From contig JANFNE010000040.1 of NCBI GenBank assembly GCA_024867545.1, positions 1 to 64,000 on the forward strand: a DNA stretch of 64,000 nucleotides. The letters run 5' to 3'. The number at the start of each line of letters is the position of its first letter. The first letter of the stretch is position 1. Shown piece after piece: positions 11,080 through 20,708 of the stretch. This stretch comes from Phytopythium helicoides (Eukaryota > Oomycota > Peronosporomycetes > Pythiales > Pythiaceae). Made by a program: the position numbers and the translations under genes. Under the pieces are notes generated by a model, which saw only the letters and a list, made by a program, of their open reading frames with translations, made no database searches and had not been told where the DNA came from.

Positions 11080-11085
11080 AATAAA
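11080..11085 (+). terminator. Possible polyadenylation signal of SLC1-2
   Basis: AATAAA lies 65 bp after the stop codon, in an AT-rich stretch of an otherwise GC-rich region. Confidence 0.35.
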
Positions 11086-11196
11086 CACCGTATCGTATAC
11101 ATTTCTCGACCATCGTCAACCTTTTAAAACGAGTGGTGGTCCTCGCATACTGAAGCCAAGTCTCGCGCGGCCACCAGCCATTCCACCGCCGGCGCC

Positions 11197-12015
11197 ATGG
11201 CGGAGCAGCTCTCGAGCGAGCGCGAGGCCGTGCTGGCGCGGCGGCGCGAGCTGCGCAAGGCCAAGAAGGCCAAGGGCCGAGCCTTCAAGCAGGAGAAGCA
11301 GCGTGCGCGTGCCGACAAGAAGCAGGAGATCGTGGCGCGCATCCGCGCCAAGCGCGACGAGGCCATGGCCGCCAAGGCCAAGGCAGGATACGGCGACTAC
11401 GGAGGCGCCGGAGAGTGCTGGCTGTGCGGCGAGAGCGGCCACCAGAAGACCGAGTGCCCCAACCGCGGGGCTGCCGACTTGAGCAAGACGTGCTTCCAGT
11501 GCCGGCGGCGCGGCCACACGTCGGCCAACTGCCCGCAGACGCAGGGAGGCGGAGGAGGAGGAGGAGGAGGAGCCAACGTCTGCTTCAATTGCGGCTCGGA
11601 CCAGCACAGACTCCGGGACTGCACCAAGCCACGCGTCAATGGCGGCGCCAGCTTCGCCACTTGCTTCGTGTGCAACCAGACCGGACACCTCAGCTCCAAG
11701 TGCCCGCAGTCCACCACGGGCGTCTACCCGCGCGGCGGGTGCTGCAAGGTCTGCAAGAGCATTGAGCACCTGGCGAGAGACTGTCCGTCCGCCAACATCT
11801 CGGTCAACGGCGGCGCCGGCGTCCGCGCAAACACCAAGAAGACGTTTGACGACGAGGACGAGGACGAGCAGCCTGCGGTCAGCAACCCTGTCGACGACAC
11901 GGGCGACGCGCTGGACGACTTTGAGCTCGACGACGAGGACGAGGGCAAGGCCAAGGGCAAGCGCTCCCACTCGGGCAAGCACGGCAACCGGTCATCCAAG
12001 CGCGGGAAATACTGA
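11197..12015 (+). CDS. ZCCHC9: CCHC zinc-knuckle protein, ZCCHC9-like
   Basis: 272 aa, intronless. A Lys/Arg-rich N-terminal helix (1-65) is followed by five CCHC zinc knuckles at about 74-87, 99-112, 129-142, 156-169 and 183-196. A Gly run (about 117-125) sits between the second and third. The spacing and the GVYPRGGCCKVC sequence before the last knuckle are typical of ZCCHC9, a nucleolar RNA-binding protein linked to rRNA processing and exosome cofactors. The C-terminus is acidic and then basic (DDEDEDEQ, later GKAKGKRSHSGKHG), consistent with nuclear localisation. The next gene converges on it with an 82-bp gap. Confidence 0.85.
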   Translation: MAEQLSSEREAVLARRRELRKAKKAKGRAFKQEKQRARADKKQEIVARIRAKRDEAMAAKAKAGYGDYGGAGECWLCGESGHQKTECPNRGAADLSKTCFQCRRRGHTSANCPQTQGGGGGGGGGANVCFNCGSDQHRLRDCTKPRVNGGASFATCFVCNQTGHLSSKCPQSTTGVYPRGGCCKVCKSIEHLARDCPSANISVNGGAGVRANTKKTFDDEDEDEQPAVSNPVDDTGDALDDFELDDEDEGKAKGKRSHSGKHGNRSSKRGKY

Positions 12016-12097
12016 GCCCACCGTAAACGCTAATCCAATGTTCATTGCTCGTCCGTTCGCGCGAGAGCGCTCCGCGCAGCTCTTCTGTAGCTGTCTG

Positions 12098-12868
12098 TTA
12101 CTCCTCCTTGGAGCCATCGTGCATCCGAAAGTCCTCAGCCTTGATGTTGTGCTTCTTGAGCAGCTCCTTGAACTCGTCGTCGTAGTCGTCGTTCGTCTGG
12201 ATGCGCGGCCCATGCTCTGGGAACTTGTCCTTGTACCGCTTGAGCATGCCTGCGTGCAGCTCGTTCCAGCTGACGTTGGAGTCCTTGCCCTCCTTGGCCT
12301 CCTCGCGCAGCTCCTTCTCGATCTGCTGCAGGCCCTGGAAGAGCTCCTTGGCGCCGTCCGACTCCTTCTTCTTCTTCTTGCGTTCGCGCACCTCGCTCTC
12401 GCCCGAGCCAGGCACCTTAACGAGCCTTCCGGATCCTGCTCCACGCCACGATGAGCCCTCTGCCAACTTGCAAGCAACCTCCAGCTATGAGTACCGTCGG
12501 TCGTGAGCTCCTCGTCAACCTTCTCCTCTCCGCCCTCCTCCTCGTCGCTGCTCTCCTCCTCATCGCTGCTGCCCACGAGCGTCTTGGAGAGCTGCGGCCG
12601 CTCCTGCACAGACACCCACCGATCCAACCGAAGTGAGCGAAGGACCGCAAAAGAGCCGAGAAAGCCGCAGACGCACGCGCAGCCGCTCCTTCTCCTGCAG
12701 CGCCGCCTCCTCGTCCAGCGCGCGGTTCACGCGCTTGGCCACGAAGTAGGCGACCATGAGCAGGACGTAGTACTTGGCCACGGGCGCCAGGAACTGCACA
12801 AAGTCCAGCAGCGACAGCGGCGCATTGGCCTTGGACGGCGAGTACGGCTCCTCGTCCGCGTCGCTCAT
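12098..12868 (-). CDS. Small single-pass membrane protein of unknown function
   Basis: Three exons on the minus strand: 12868-12677, 12603-12495 and 12459-12098 (220 aa, GT-AG introns, in frame throughout). Residues about 20-46 form one hydrophobic segment (FVQFLAPVAKYYVLLMVAYFVA), the rest being charged: a coiled-coil-like stretch, an acidic Ser/Glu patch (SSDEEESSDEEEGGEE), a Lys run and a C-terminal region with WNELHAGMLKRYKDKFPEHG. The topology suggests an N-terminally anchored protein with a long cytosolic tail. I do not recognise a family. Confidence 0.7.
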
Positions 12869-12982
12869 GCCGCCGCTTGCTTTCAAAGTGTCGTAAGGGA
12901 TCGATCGACGTGTCGAGCGTAGCTCTTAGTCATGCGGTTGGGGAGGATGTGTATTCTGTTAGTGAGGTTCAACGTGGTCAAG

Positions 12983-14682
12983 TCACAGCAAGTCCTTGAC
13001 CTCGTCCATGAAGGCGTCGAACTCCTTGGATACGGAGCCTGCGTCCTTGCTGGAGTCTGTTGGAGCTACGGGAGCGAGCGGAGGGCCGGGGACGGAGGGA
13101 CGAGGCGGAGGGGGAGGCGGACGCGGACCTGGGGCCGACACGAGAGGCCGCGTGATTGCTGCAGGAGCACGCGGAGCCTGCTTGCGCTGCACCCGAAGAG
13201 CGACTGGAACGAGTGATCTCAGCTGAGCGAGCTTCTCCTCCTTCTCTTCGTCGTCCATTTGCTCGTCTGGGTCGCTCGCGTCTTCTGGAGGAGGATACGG
13301 CGCCACGACATCGCTCATCTCGACGTTGGCCGACGCCGAGTCGAACTCAGAGAGTTCTTCGTCCTGATCTTTCTCGTCTGGATGAGAGAATCCAGCAGCA
13401 GGCATGGGAGCGGGGGGAGGCGGTGGAATCGAAGCTGCGGCTGATGGCGGAGGAGGGGGACGCAGCGGAACAGGTCCAGGAGGGAGCGGAGGACGCGGAG
13501 GAACCTGGATAATCCCCGGCGGAATCGGCCCCGGAGGGAGCGGAGGACGCTTTCCAGGCCGCTTTGGAGCTGCGGGCACTATTAGTGAAACTTTTGGTTA
13601 GATCGAGATCAAAGATTTCAATCTTGGAGTGAGCGCAGGTTACCTTGTCCTGGGGCAGGTCGAGGAGGTGGTGGCGGGATGCCATTCCTGCCGCCATCGA
13701 ACCGCGGCGGACCTCTCGGGCCTCGTGACGGGTGCGGATGGCTCCCATCACGGGGACCGTAGTGCTTGCCTCTCTGATTTGGAGGTGCTGGAGGACGGCC
13801 GACCGGCATCGGGGGCGGGACCTTGTACATTTGCGGCTTTCCCGGCGGCGGCGCACCGAACGGATTCAGCGTTGGGTGGTAGTAGATAGAGTTCTATCCA
13901 CGGCAAACGAGAAAGCAACGTTAGGTTAGAAGGTAGTGTGGCAAGCATCGAATCCCCGCAATGATGTTACCTCGGGACTCTGGTAGCGAGCGCGGTTTTC
14001 GGCCTCCAGGTCTTTCAGTGACTGTGCGCCACAGAAAGCGAATCAAATGTCAGCACCCGCAGTCAATAAACAGCGTAAGAGATCACCATAGCACCTTTGG
14101 CGCGCTGCTTGCTGCGGCTGCGCTCCTCTTCTGCTCTTCCTCTTCCTAAAGATCCGTCCAAGCATTTGTGAGACCATTTCCACTTGCGCAGATCGCTCTG
14201 TAGCAGCCGAGACCTTACCTCCTTCCGCTTCTTGACCACCGCCTTAAGCGTATCCTCCAGCTGCATCAGTCAGCGCCAACACCCGTGAGCCCTTCCCATT
14301 GCCGCAACGTCGGCATTTTGGCAGCCTTCGCACCTCCTGCTTGCGCTTGCGCGTGGGTCCGTCCGTCGGGTTGGCCTGCACCTGCCGCTCGAGCTTCTTG
14401 ATCTGCTCGACAGCCACTTCAAAGTCAGTCCCTCGTGCGTCTCGCAGTCCTCACGACGCCCTCTGTCTCGCCTGGTCCTGCAGCTCATCCGGGTCGAGCG
14501 TCGCGAGCTTGGCCTGCTTGCTCTTCTGGCGCTCCAGGCGGTTCTTCTTGAGCTCCTGCACGCCGCAAACTCCGCCGTCAGCTCCCCAGTAGTCTTATTG
14601 AGGCCACCAGCAGCCGCAGACGCGCCTTCTTCTTCTGCTCGCGCCTAAAGGCGTCCATCGGGTTGAGCGCCTTGGCCACCAT
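12983..14682 (-). CDS. WBP11: WBP11/ELF5-type splicing factor
   Basis: Eight exons on the minus strand: 14682-14608, 14555-14472, 14402-14334, 14260-14219, 14145-14095, 14021-13971, 13893-13644 and 13578-12983 (405 aa, in frame). The N-terminus (NPMDAFRREQKKKARLR) is the WBP11 N-terminal domain, and exon 7 encodes SIYYHPTLNPFGAPPPGKP, the diagnostic block shared with plant ELF5. The C-terminal half is extremely Pro-rich, offering PPLPP and PPPPR ligands for WW and SH3 domains. WBP11 is a nuclear protein that acts with PQBP1 in pre-mRNA splicing. Intron 2 has GC instead of GT at its donor (CAG then GCGAGA); all other introns are GT-AG. Final residues FDAFMDEVKDLL are typical of the family. Confidence 0.85.
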
Positions 14683-14740
14683 GGCGACCGCTGTGCTGCG
14701 CCTTCCAAAATGGCGTTAGGGCTGAGCGCTGGATTTACAG

Positions 14741-14774
14741 CCAATCAGTGAATTTATAATAGAGACTATCCAAT
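14741..14774 (-). promoter_or_regulatory. Two CCAAT boxes between WBP11 and SLC1-3
   Basis: CCAATCAG at 14,741 and CCAATCAA at 14,770 lie 60-90 bp upstream of the WBP11 start, in an AT-rich strip. Similar pentamers precede the isomerase gene. A binding role is inference only. Confidence 0.3.
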
Positions 14775-14938
14775 CAATTGACAAATCTATAAAACACTCG
14801 CTATCACGGCAACATGGTCAAGTTGATGAAGAGATGATCGTCCGACAGCATCGACATGTACAACGCAACTGGTCTCTATTCGCGTCATTACATATATCAA
14901 AATCGCTTCTAGGCGGATAGGAGCTCGTTGGTGCGAGC

Positions 14939-17059
14939 TTAGTCTCGGATACCGAGCTGGTCGCCGGCGACGGTCTCGTCCGTGTTTTCGGCGATCACCT
15001 TCAGCGCCATGATGTCGTCGTTCACGTTGCAGACGGTCGACAGGCGGTCGGCGAAGAAGTCCATGGTCGTATACAGCGCCCAGGCGGACGGCAGGTCGCT
15101 CGTGGCGAACACCGTCTTGTACATGGTGGCCATCACGACCTGTCCGGCACTCGGCACGGGCGGCGTCGCAATGCACGCGATGATCGTCAAGAAGAAAATC
15201 GCGAGGATTCGCAGCGACGTGAGCTCGTCACCGTTGCCTGACGCCTCAGCGAGATACACGATGCCGATCGGGTAGTAGAAGCCCGCGCCGGAGAAGTTGG
15301 TCACGACACCAAGAGAGATGACAAAGTTAGCCAGTGACTGCGAGCACACGCGAGCCTTCTGCAGACAACTGAGTGTCACGGGAGCTGTGGCGAGCGACGA
15401 CGCCGAGCCGAACGCGAAAATGTACGAGCGCACCATGAGCTTCATGTGGTTGTACGGGTTGCAGCGCGTGAAGAAGAACATGACGGCCGGGAACACGAGA
15501 AGCATCTGCACAAGCAAGCCGCAGATCGTGGCAATGAGGTAGATGTAAATGTCTCCGAACTGGTTGACTGCGTCCTGGTTGTTCGCGAACGATCCGGCAA
15601 TGATGGACACGACAGCAATCGGCGTGAGCCAGATGACCCACTCCAGCGCCAGGAAGAACGAGTTGCGCATCTGTAGCAGCACCATGTACAGGTAATTGAT
15701 GCGGCGCGAGCGCGTGAAGTAGTTGCGACCAGCAATCGCACCCATGACCATTGCGAACGTGATCACAGACATGAGTTCACTGGTGCCGGACATAGCCGAG
15801 AACAAGTTTTCCGGTACGATCGAGTCGAGCATGAGAATCAGCTGGTCCGTGAGCGTGTAGTCGGCGGTCGTGGTAGTGGACTTCGTAAAGGTGTCGTACA
15901 CATCATCGATGACAAATGAAGTGCTGTTGCTCGCGTCTGTCGAGTTGGCGCCGCTGATGCACACCATCGAGCCGTTCTTGTGCATGTGCATCGGCAGTCC
16001 GTTGCCACAGGCGAAGCCAACAGAGTTCGAGGCCGTCGACGAGTAGCTCGAGTCAGCAACGGCGCGGAACAGCGGACGGAATGCCAATGCAATCGCCAGA
16101 CCAGCCGCTGTGCCCGTGAACGACTCGGTCAGGAAGATTTTGGCTGTCTGGAGGCCAATGGCCGACACCTTGCCGACGTACACAATATCACCGATAGCGA
16201 CGGCGACGGAGCAGAAGACGTACGGCACGACAAGGGCCTTCACAGCACGCAGGAAAAGTTCACCAGGCAGTGCCACCCATTCGGCAGCAATGTTGGACAC
16301 CTTGATAGTTGCGAACAAAATACCGAGACCCAGACCGAGTACGGCGCCGATGAGAATGTGCGTGACTGACACTTTGACGGTCGCATGGGTGCCCTTGAAA
16401 GCCTCGACGGGGTCCTGGCTGTCACGCTCTTCGATCGTCACGAACGGGTTGGAGCGGCGAAGAGGAGCGTACTCACTCGGGTACTCATCGCTGTGCACCA
16501 TGCCGGGCGACGATTCATTGCTTGGGTACTCTCCACTGTTCTTGTTGTTCGCGCCGCGGGTCGTAAAGTTGGTGCGAGGGCTCTGAGCAACGCTGACCGT
16601 CGGGTCACTGCTCTTGAACGTTCCGTCCGAGTTGACGGTTGCATTCTGGTTGGCACGGCTGGTAAAGTTGGTGCGCGGCGAGGCTTGGCTCGTGAAATTC
16701 GTTCGTGGCTCGGCGCGACCTGTGAAGTTCGTACGCGGAGAGCCTCGACCGGTAAAGTTGGTGCGAGGGGAGCCGCGAGCAGCTCCATATCCGCCATACT
16801 GGAACCCTCCTGCTCCGATGCCGGCACCTGTGAAGTCGGTGCGGGGCTCCGGTCGCCGATGTGGAATGTCGGAAGTTGGCGTGGGAGGCATGGAGGAGGA
16901 CTGCGAGGACAGCGAGCCGAGTCGGGCGGACGAGCGACGAGGGTCTCCGGTCAAGTGTGACCGCTGCAGCACGCGCTGCTGCTCGTCATCGAGCAGCACG
17001 ATGGCAGGGCCAGCCGATCGAGGCGGGTGGGCCACGAAGTCGTCAAAGCCTCGCTGCAT
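14939..17059 (-). CDS. SLC1/DAACS-family symporter paralogue 3, with expanded N-terminal tail
   Basis: 706 aa, the longest and most divergent array member, intronless. The extra length is in the cytosolic tail (1-230), where the PRTNFT-type motif occurs six times (residues about 72-77, 97-103, 107-113, 117-123, 127-133 and 160-166). The tail also has the shared SNPFVTIEERDSQDP block. The membrane domain starts at VKVSVTHILIGAVLG. Functional positions: SASSLATAPVTL (HP1), NFSGAGFYYPIG (TM7), ATPPVPSAG (HP2), ADRLSTVCNVNDD (TM8). Two Cys frame an N-glycosylated extracellular loop (SNSVGFACGN, then GSMVC). No clear Inr was found upstream. Confidence 0.9.
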   Translation of the reverse strand: MQRGFDDFVAHPPRSAGPAIVLLDDEQQRVLQRSHLTGDPRRSSARLGSLSSQSSSMPPTPTSDIPHRRPEPRTDFTGAGIGAGGFQYGGYGAARGSPRTNFTGRGSPRTNFTGRAEPRTNFTSQASPRTNFTSRANQNATVNSDGTFKSSDPTVSVAQSPRTNFTTRGANNKNSGEYPSNESSPGMVHSDEYPSEYAPLRRSNPFVTIEERDSQDPVEAFKGTHATVKVSVTHILIGAVLGLGLGILFATIKVSNIAAEWVALPGELFLRAVKALVVPYVFCSVAVAIGDIVYVGKVSAIGLQTAKIFLTESFTGTAAGLAIALAFRPLFRAVADSSYSSTASNSVGFACGNGLPMHMHKNGSMVCISGANSTDASNSTSFVIDDVYDTFTKSTTTTADYTLTDQLILMLDSIVPENLFSAMSGTSELMSVITFAMVMGAIAGRNYFTRSRRINYLYMVLLQMRNSFFLALEWVIWLTPIAVVSIIAGSFANNQDAVNQFGDIYIYLIATICGLLVQMLLVFPAVMFFFTRCNPYNHMKLMVRSYIFAFGSASSLATAPVTLSCLQKARVCSQSLANFVISLGVVTNFSGAGFYYPIGIVYLAEASGNGDELTSLRILAIFFLTIIACIATPPVPSAGQVVMATMYKTVFATSDLPSAWALYTTMDFFADRLSTVCNVNDDIMALKVIAENTDETVAGDQLGIRD
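16562..16846 (-). repeat. Imperfect minisatellite encoding (S/E)PRT(N/D)FT
   Basis: Within SLC1-3, four units at a 30-bp period encode SPRTNFTGRG-like decapeptides, flanked by one outlying unit on each side. The other nine genes carry a single unit, so the motif was amplified only here. Confidence 0.85.
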
Positions 17060-17860
17060 GGCGAAGGAGCTGGCGAGGCAGTTGGCGAGCTCGGGGCTGG
17101 AGCTGTGGGCTCTGGGGCACGAGGAGAAGCGGCGAGTGGGCTGCTCCGGTCATGAGGAGCTCAAGAGCTCAAGAGGGAGCGAGGATTAGAGGGGACTTGA
17201 GGCTCAACAAGGACGGTGGGCTGCAAATCGTGCCTGGTTTTAGTGTCTGTTGGTGTGTGAGACGCGACAGATCATCTTGGAATTTGTATACTTGAAAGTC
17301 TCTGAACTTCCTGATATGAGCCAGATGTCAGTATCCGGACATCGAGTCGGACTACAGCCATCGCGAGGAAAAAGGGCCGCTTGGGATTGTCTCTTGATGC
17401 GGATACTTCCTCGAGACTGCTGTCAAACGGTCTGGTATACAAATATCAAGTGAAACGGACACTTTAGCGAGGCGTGGAGAGTCACCAGGAGCCGGTCGAC
17501 GCGAACGCACATGGACAGTCACGCGTGAACTGGCTGCCTCTGCGTCAATGGTGGTGGGTCCTCGAGGCGCTCGAGTCGCCAAGATGTCCGACTTGAGCTG
17601 CGATCGATCACGACGTCGCTTTTGATCTATGAGTCACCGGAGCTTTGGCTGCTTTCTCAGCTCGTTCGTCTGCACAGGTCAAATCGCTTCTGAACGGTAG
17701 ACGAGTCTGTGCCACGTTGCACGAATTCCAGGATGGGCCGAAGAGGAGAGGAGTCAAGGAGCCAGGATTGTTGATGTAGATTCCATTCACGAGTGCTCGA
17801 CAGCTTGTTGATCAACGCATCGGACATGTACTTCTAGAGGGAGGTTCATACTGCAGCAGG
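17060..17860. other. Intergenic between SLC1-3 and SLC1-4
   Basis: No supported gene. It includes the upstream region of SLC1-3 and the 3' end of SLC1-4; frames seen here run into the reverse strand of SLC1-3. Confidence 0.5.
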
Positions 17861-19756
17861 CTACTCGCGATGGCCGAGCATGTCGGCTGCGACGGTCTCG
17901 TCCGTGTTCTCTGCGATCACCTTCAGCGCCATGATGTCATCGTTCACGTTGCAAACTGTCGAGAGGCGATCAACCACCACGTCCATCGCCACGTACAGCG
18001 CCCACGTCGACGGCAGCGTGCCAGTCGAGAAGATGGTCTGATACATGGTCGACATCATCGCAATGCCAGAGTTCGGGATCGGTGGGGTACCGAAGCACGC
18101 AACGAGCGTCAGCAAGTACAGCACCACGATGCGTGTGGCCGTCAGCTCGTCGCCATTGCCAGAAGACTCGGCCAAAAAGACGATACCCATCGGGTAGTAC
18201 CAGCCTGCGCCGGTCACGTTGGCTACCACGCCGACGGAAATGACAAAGTTTGCCAGAGACTGAGAGCAAACCCGGGCCTTCTGGATACAGGAGAGCGTGA
18301 TGGGGGCCGTCGCGAGCGAAGAAGCCGAGCAGAAAGCGAACACATATGATCGAACCATGATCTTCATGTGTGTGTACGGGTTGCATCGGGTGAAGAGAAA
18401 GTAGACGATGGGGACAACCACGAAGATCTGTACCACCAAGGCACACAGCGCCGCCAGCGGGTAGACGTACACATCCGAGAACTTGCTGAGAGCGTCCTGA
18501 TTCGAGGCGAACGAGCCTGCGATGATGGAGATGATGGCAATGGGAGTTACCCAGATCACCCACTCGATCGCCAGGAAGAACGCGTTACGTAACTGCAGGA
18601 GGACCGTGTACAGGTAGTTGACTCGACGTGTCTGGTTGAAGAAGTTTCGACCAGCGATCGCTCCCATGACCATCGCGAACGTAATCGTGGAGAGAAGCTC
18701 GATGTTGTACATCGAGCTGAAAATGTTCTCGGGCACGATGGTCGTGAGGATGGAAACCAGCTGGTCGCTGAGCCCGATCGTCGTGTCCACAGTCGAAGTG
18801 CTCTTCTCAAAGGCGTCGTTCACGTCGACGATCGTGAACGACGAGTTCGAAGTGAGCACCAAGGAGTCTGCGGTGCATGCGAGTGTTCCATTGTCTTGCA
18901 TCTCGAGACCCAAGCCGTTGCCACAGACAAAACCCAAGGCGCTGTTTGAGCTTGATTCATACGTGTTGACTCGGAACAGCGGGCGGAAGAGGAGAGCGAC
19001 AACAAGTCCAGAGAGACTTGCGGTCGACGCCTCGGTCAGGAAGACCTTGAACGTCTGGAAGCCCACGGCCGATACCTTGCCGACGAACACAATGTCACCG
19101 ATGGCGACAGCGACCGAGCAGAACACGTAGGGAACGACGAGCGCCTTGATGGCTCGAAGAAACAGGGTACCGGGAAGAGCAACCCAGTCTGCGACCGTGT
19201 CAGACACCCCGACAGAGCTGAGGAAAATGCCAAGAGCTAAGCCGATCGCTGCACCGACGATGATGTACGGCACCGACACATTCACGTGCGCGCGTGCTCC
19301 CTTGAAGGCCTCGATGGCGTCCTGGCTGTCGCGCTCCTCGATCGTGATGAACGGGTTGGATCCTCGGATCATGGTGTACTCGTCCAGGCCGCCCTTGGCG
19401 CTGCTTCCGACCGACATCAAGGTCTCCGAGTCTCCGCTGTCATTGCCATAGGTCTGCTTGTTGCGCGTGGTGAAGTTGGTGCGAGGACTGCCGGTTGACG
19501 GGAAGCTGTTGCCGCTTGGCTCCCGGTTGCGACTCGACCCTGACGCCCGCGAGTTGTTTGTCCCCGAGGTGTCGAGCGAGTAGAGCGGGCGCTGCTCTCG
19601 CTCTAGGGGCGTGGCGAGCGGGATCCCCGACAAGCCGAGCGAGGCACGACCCTGGCTGTAGACCGGTCCGGTGCGCTCTTGTCCGAGTGCTTGGCGTTGC
19701 TCGTCGTCGAGCAGGATGAGCCCCGACGGCGCGGGAGGAGCTGGTGGGCGTTGCAT
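17861..19756 (-). CDS. SLC1/DAACS-family symporter paralogue 4
   Basis: 631 aa, intronless; ATG at 19,756 (a GTG two codons earlier is not needed). The tail begins MQRPPAPPAPSGLILLDDEQ, the same as SLC1-5, its closest relative, then has SPRTNFTTRN and SNPFITIEERDSQDA. Loop: GFVCGNGLGLEMQDNG with N-glycosylation sites. TM7 NVTGAGWYYPMG, HP2 GTPPIPNSG, TM8 VDRLSTVCNVNDD: the Asp, Asn and second Asp of TM8 are kept, but Ser replaces the substrate Arg. It ends LGHRE. Confidence 0.9.
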   Translation of the reverse strand: MQRPPAPPAPSGLILLDDEQRQALGQERTGPVYSQGRASLGLSGIPLATPLEREQRPLYSLDTSGTNNSRASGSSRNREPSGNSFPSTGSPRTNFTTRNKQTYGNDSGDSETLMSVGSSAKGGLDEYTMIRGSNPFITIEERDSQDAIEAFKGARAHVNVSVPYIIVGAAIGLALGIFLSSVGVSDTVADWVALPGTLFLRAIKALVVPYVFCSVAVAIGDIVFVGKVSAVGFQTFKVFLTEASTASLSGLVVALLFRPLFRVNTYESSSNSALGFVCGNGLGLEMQDNGTLACTADSLVLTSNSSFTIVDVNDAFEKSTSTVDTTIGLSDQLVSILTTIVPENIFSSMYNIELLSTITFAMVMGAIAGRNFFNQTRRVNYLYTVLLQLRNAFFLAIEWVIWVTPIAIISIIAGSFASNQDALSKFSDVYVYPLAALCALVVQIFVVVPIVYFLFTRCNPYTHMKIMVRSYVFAFCSASSLATAPITLSCIQKARVCSQSLANFVISVGVVANVTGAGWYYPMGIVFLAESSGNGDELTATRIVVLYLLTLVACFGTPPIPNSGIAMMSTMYQTIFSTGTLPSTWALYVAMDVVVDRLSTVCNVNDDIMALKVIAENTDETVAADMLGHRE

Positions 19757-20708
19757 GACCACTCTCCGCCTCGTTAGCGGCGTTGATCCCCTTGCTGGTC
19801 AGCGGGAAAGCTCGAGTACGCGAACGAAGCGAGAAGAGCAAGTGAGACCGTCGCGGGAAAAGCTCTGCGGGTCAAGCGATGAGTGGGACGGAATCTCTCG
19901 GGCTGGCTATTGGTGTCGGCCGAACTGAACTCGCGATTCAACCGCGTGGTGACACATCCTGTCTGGCCTTGCACGCCCTCATCTTCCGCTGGTTTAGTGG
20001 CGTCTGGCGCTTGTGACGCCTCCCTGGGCCGGCGAGAGACCGCGGCCAGCACGAACATGCGGTCGCTAGCTCCAGGTCAGGCGATCTGCAGAGACCGGCG
20101 CCGAGTACCACTGCAACGGCGGCAATGGTGGACTCGACCCGCTCTCTGCGCCGCTCCAAGCCGCTTCTTGAGGGGGATGTACAGCCTACGTGTACGACAT
20201 GGCACGCATAGAGCTCGCAGCCACCCCGTCGCTCCAGGCTGGACCGACGGCGCCGCCGCTTGCTGGTCCAGCCTCGACGGCGGATTGGTGTGCCGACAGT
20301 TGATGCGTCTTGAGCTCACGCTGCCAGCTGGCTGAAGGAGTAGCTCGAAGACGCGTCGTGTAAGCGTCGTCGTTCGCTGCATCCGTTCATGCGCACTGGA
20401 CTCCATGAAGATGGAGTGTTTCAAGCGGGTCAGGTGTTGCTTGGCGCCGAGATGATTAACTCACAGTGGCCTTCGTCTTCCTCGCCGCGAGGCCTACGTG
20501 GGCAACTCGATTGGGGCAGGCTCGTTCCGATGAGCTCGATCAAAGAGGCTTCAACAGAGATTCTGCACCGCCACCAGGTGGTGCTACAGCTGCAGCATCA
20601 GTAAGCATGGGCTTGAAACGGCGGCACAACCAATGATCAGGTCGACAGACATAGCACGGAGACGGAGTCTTGGTTGGGAAGTGAGATTGAGAGATAAATA
20701 CAAGCGTA
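19757..20708. other. Intergenic between SLC1-4 and SLC1-5
   Basis: No gene supported. A block around 20,070-20,130 (CAGGTCAGGCGATC, then CAACGGCGGCAATGG) resembles 22,910-22,950 upstream of SLC1-5, consistent with a duplicated promoter region. A good Inr was not found for SLC1-4. Confidence 0.45.
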
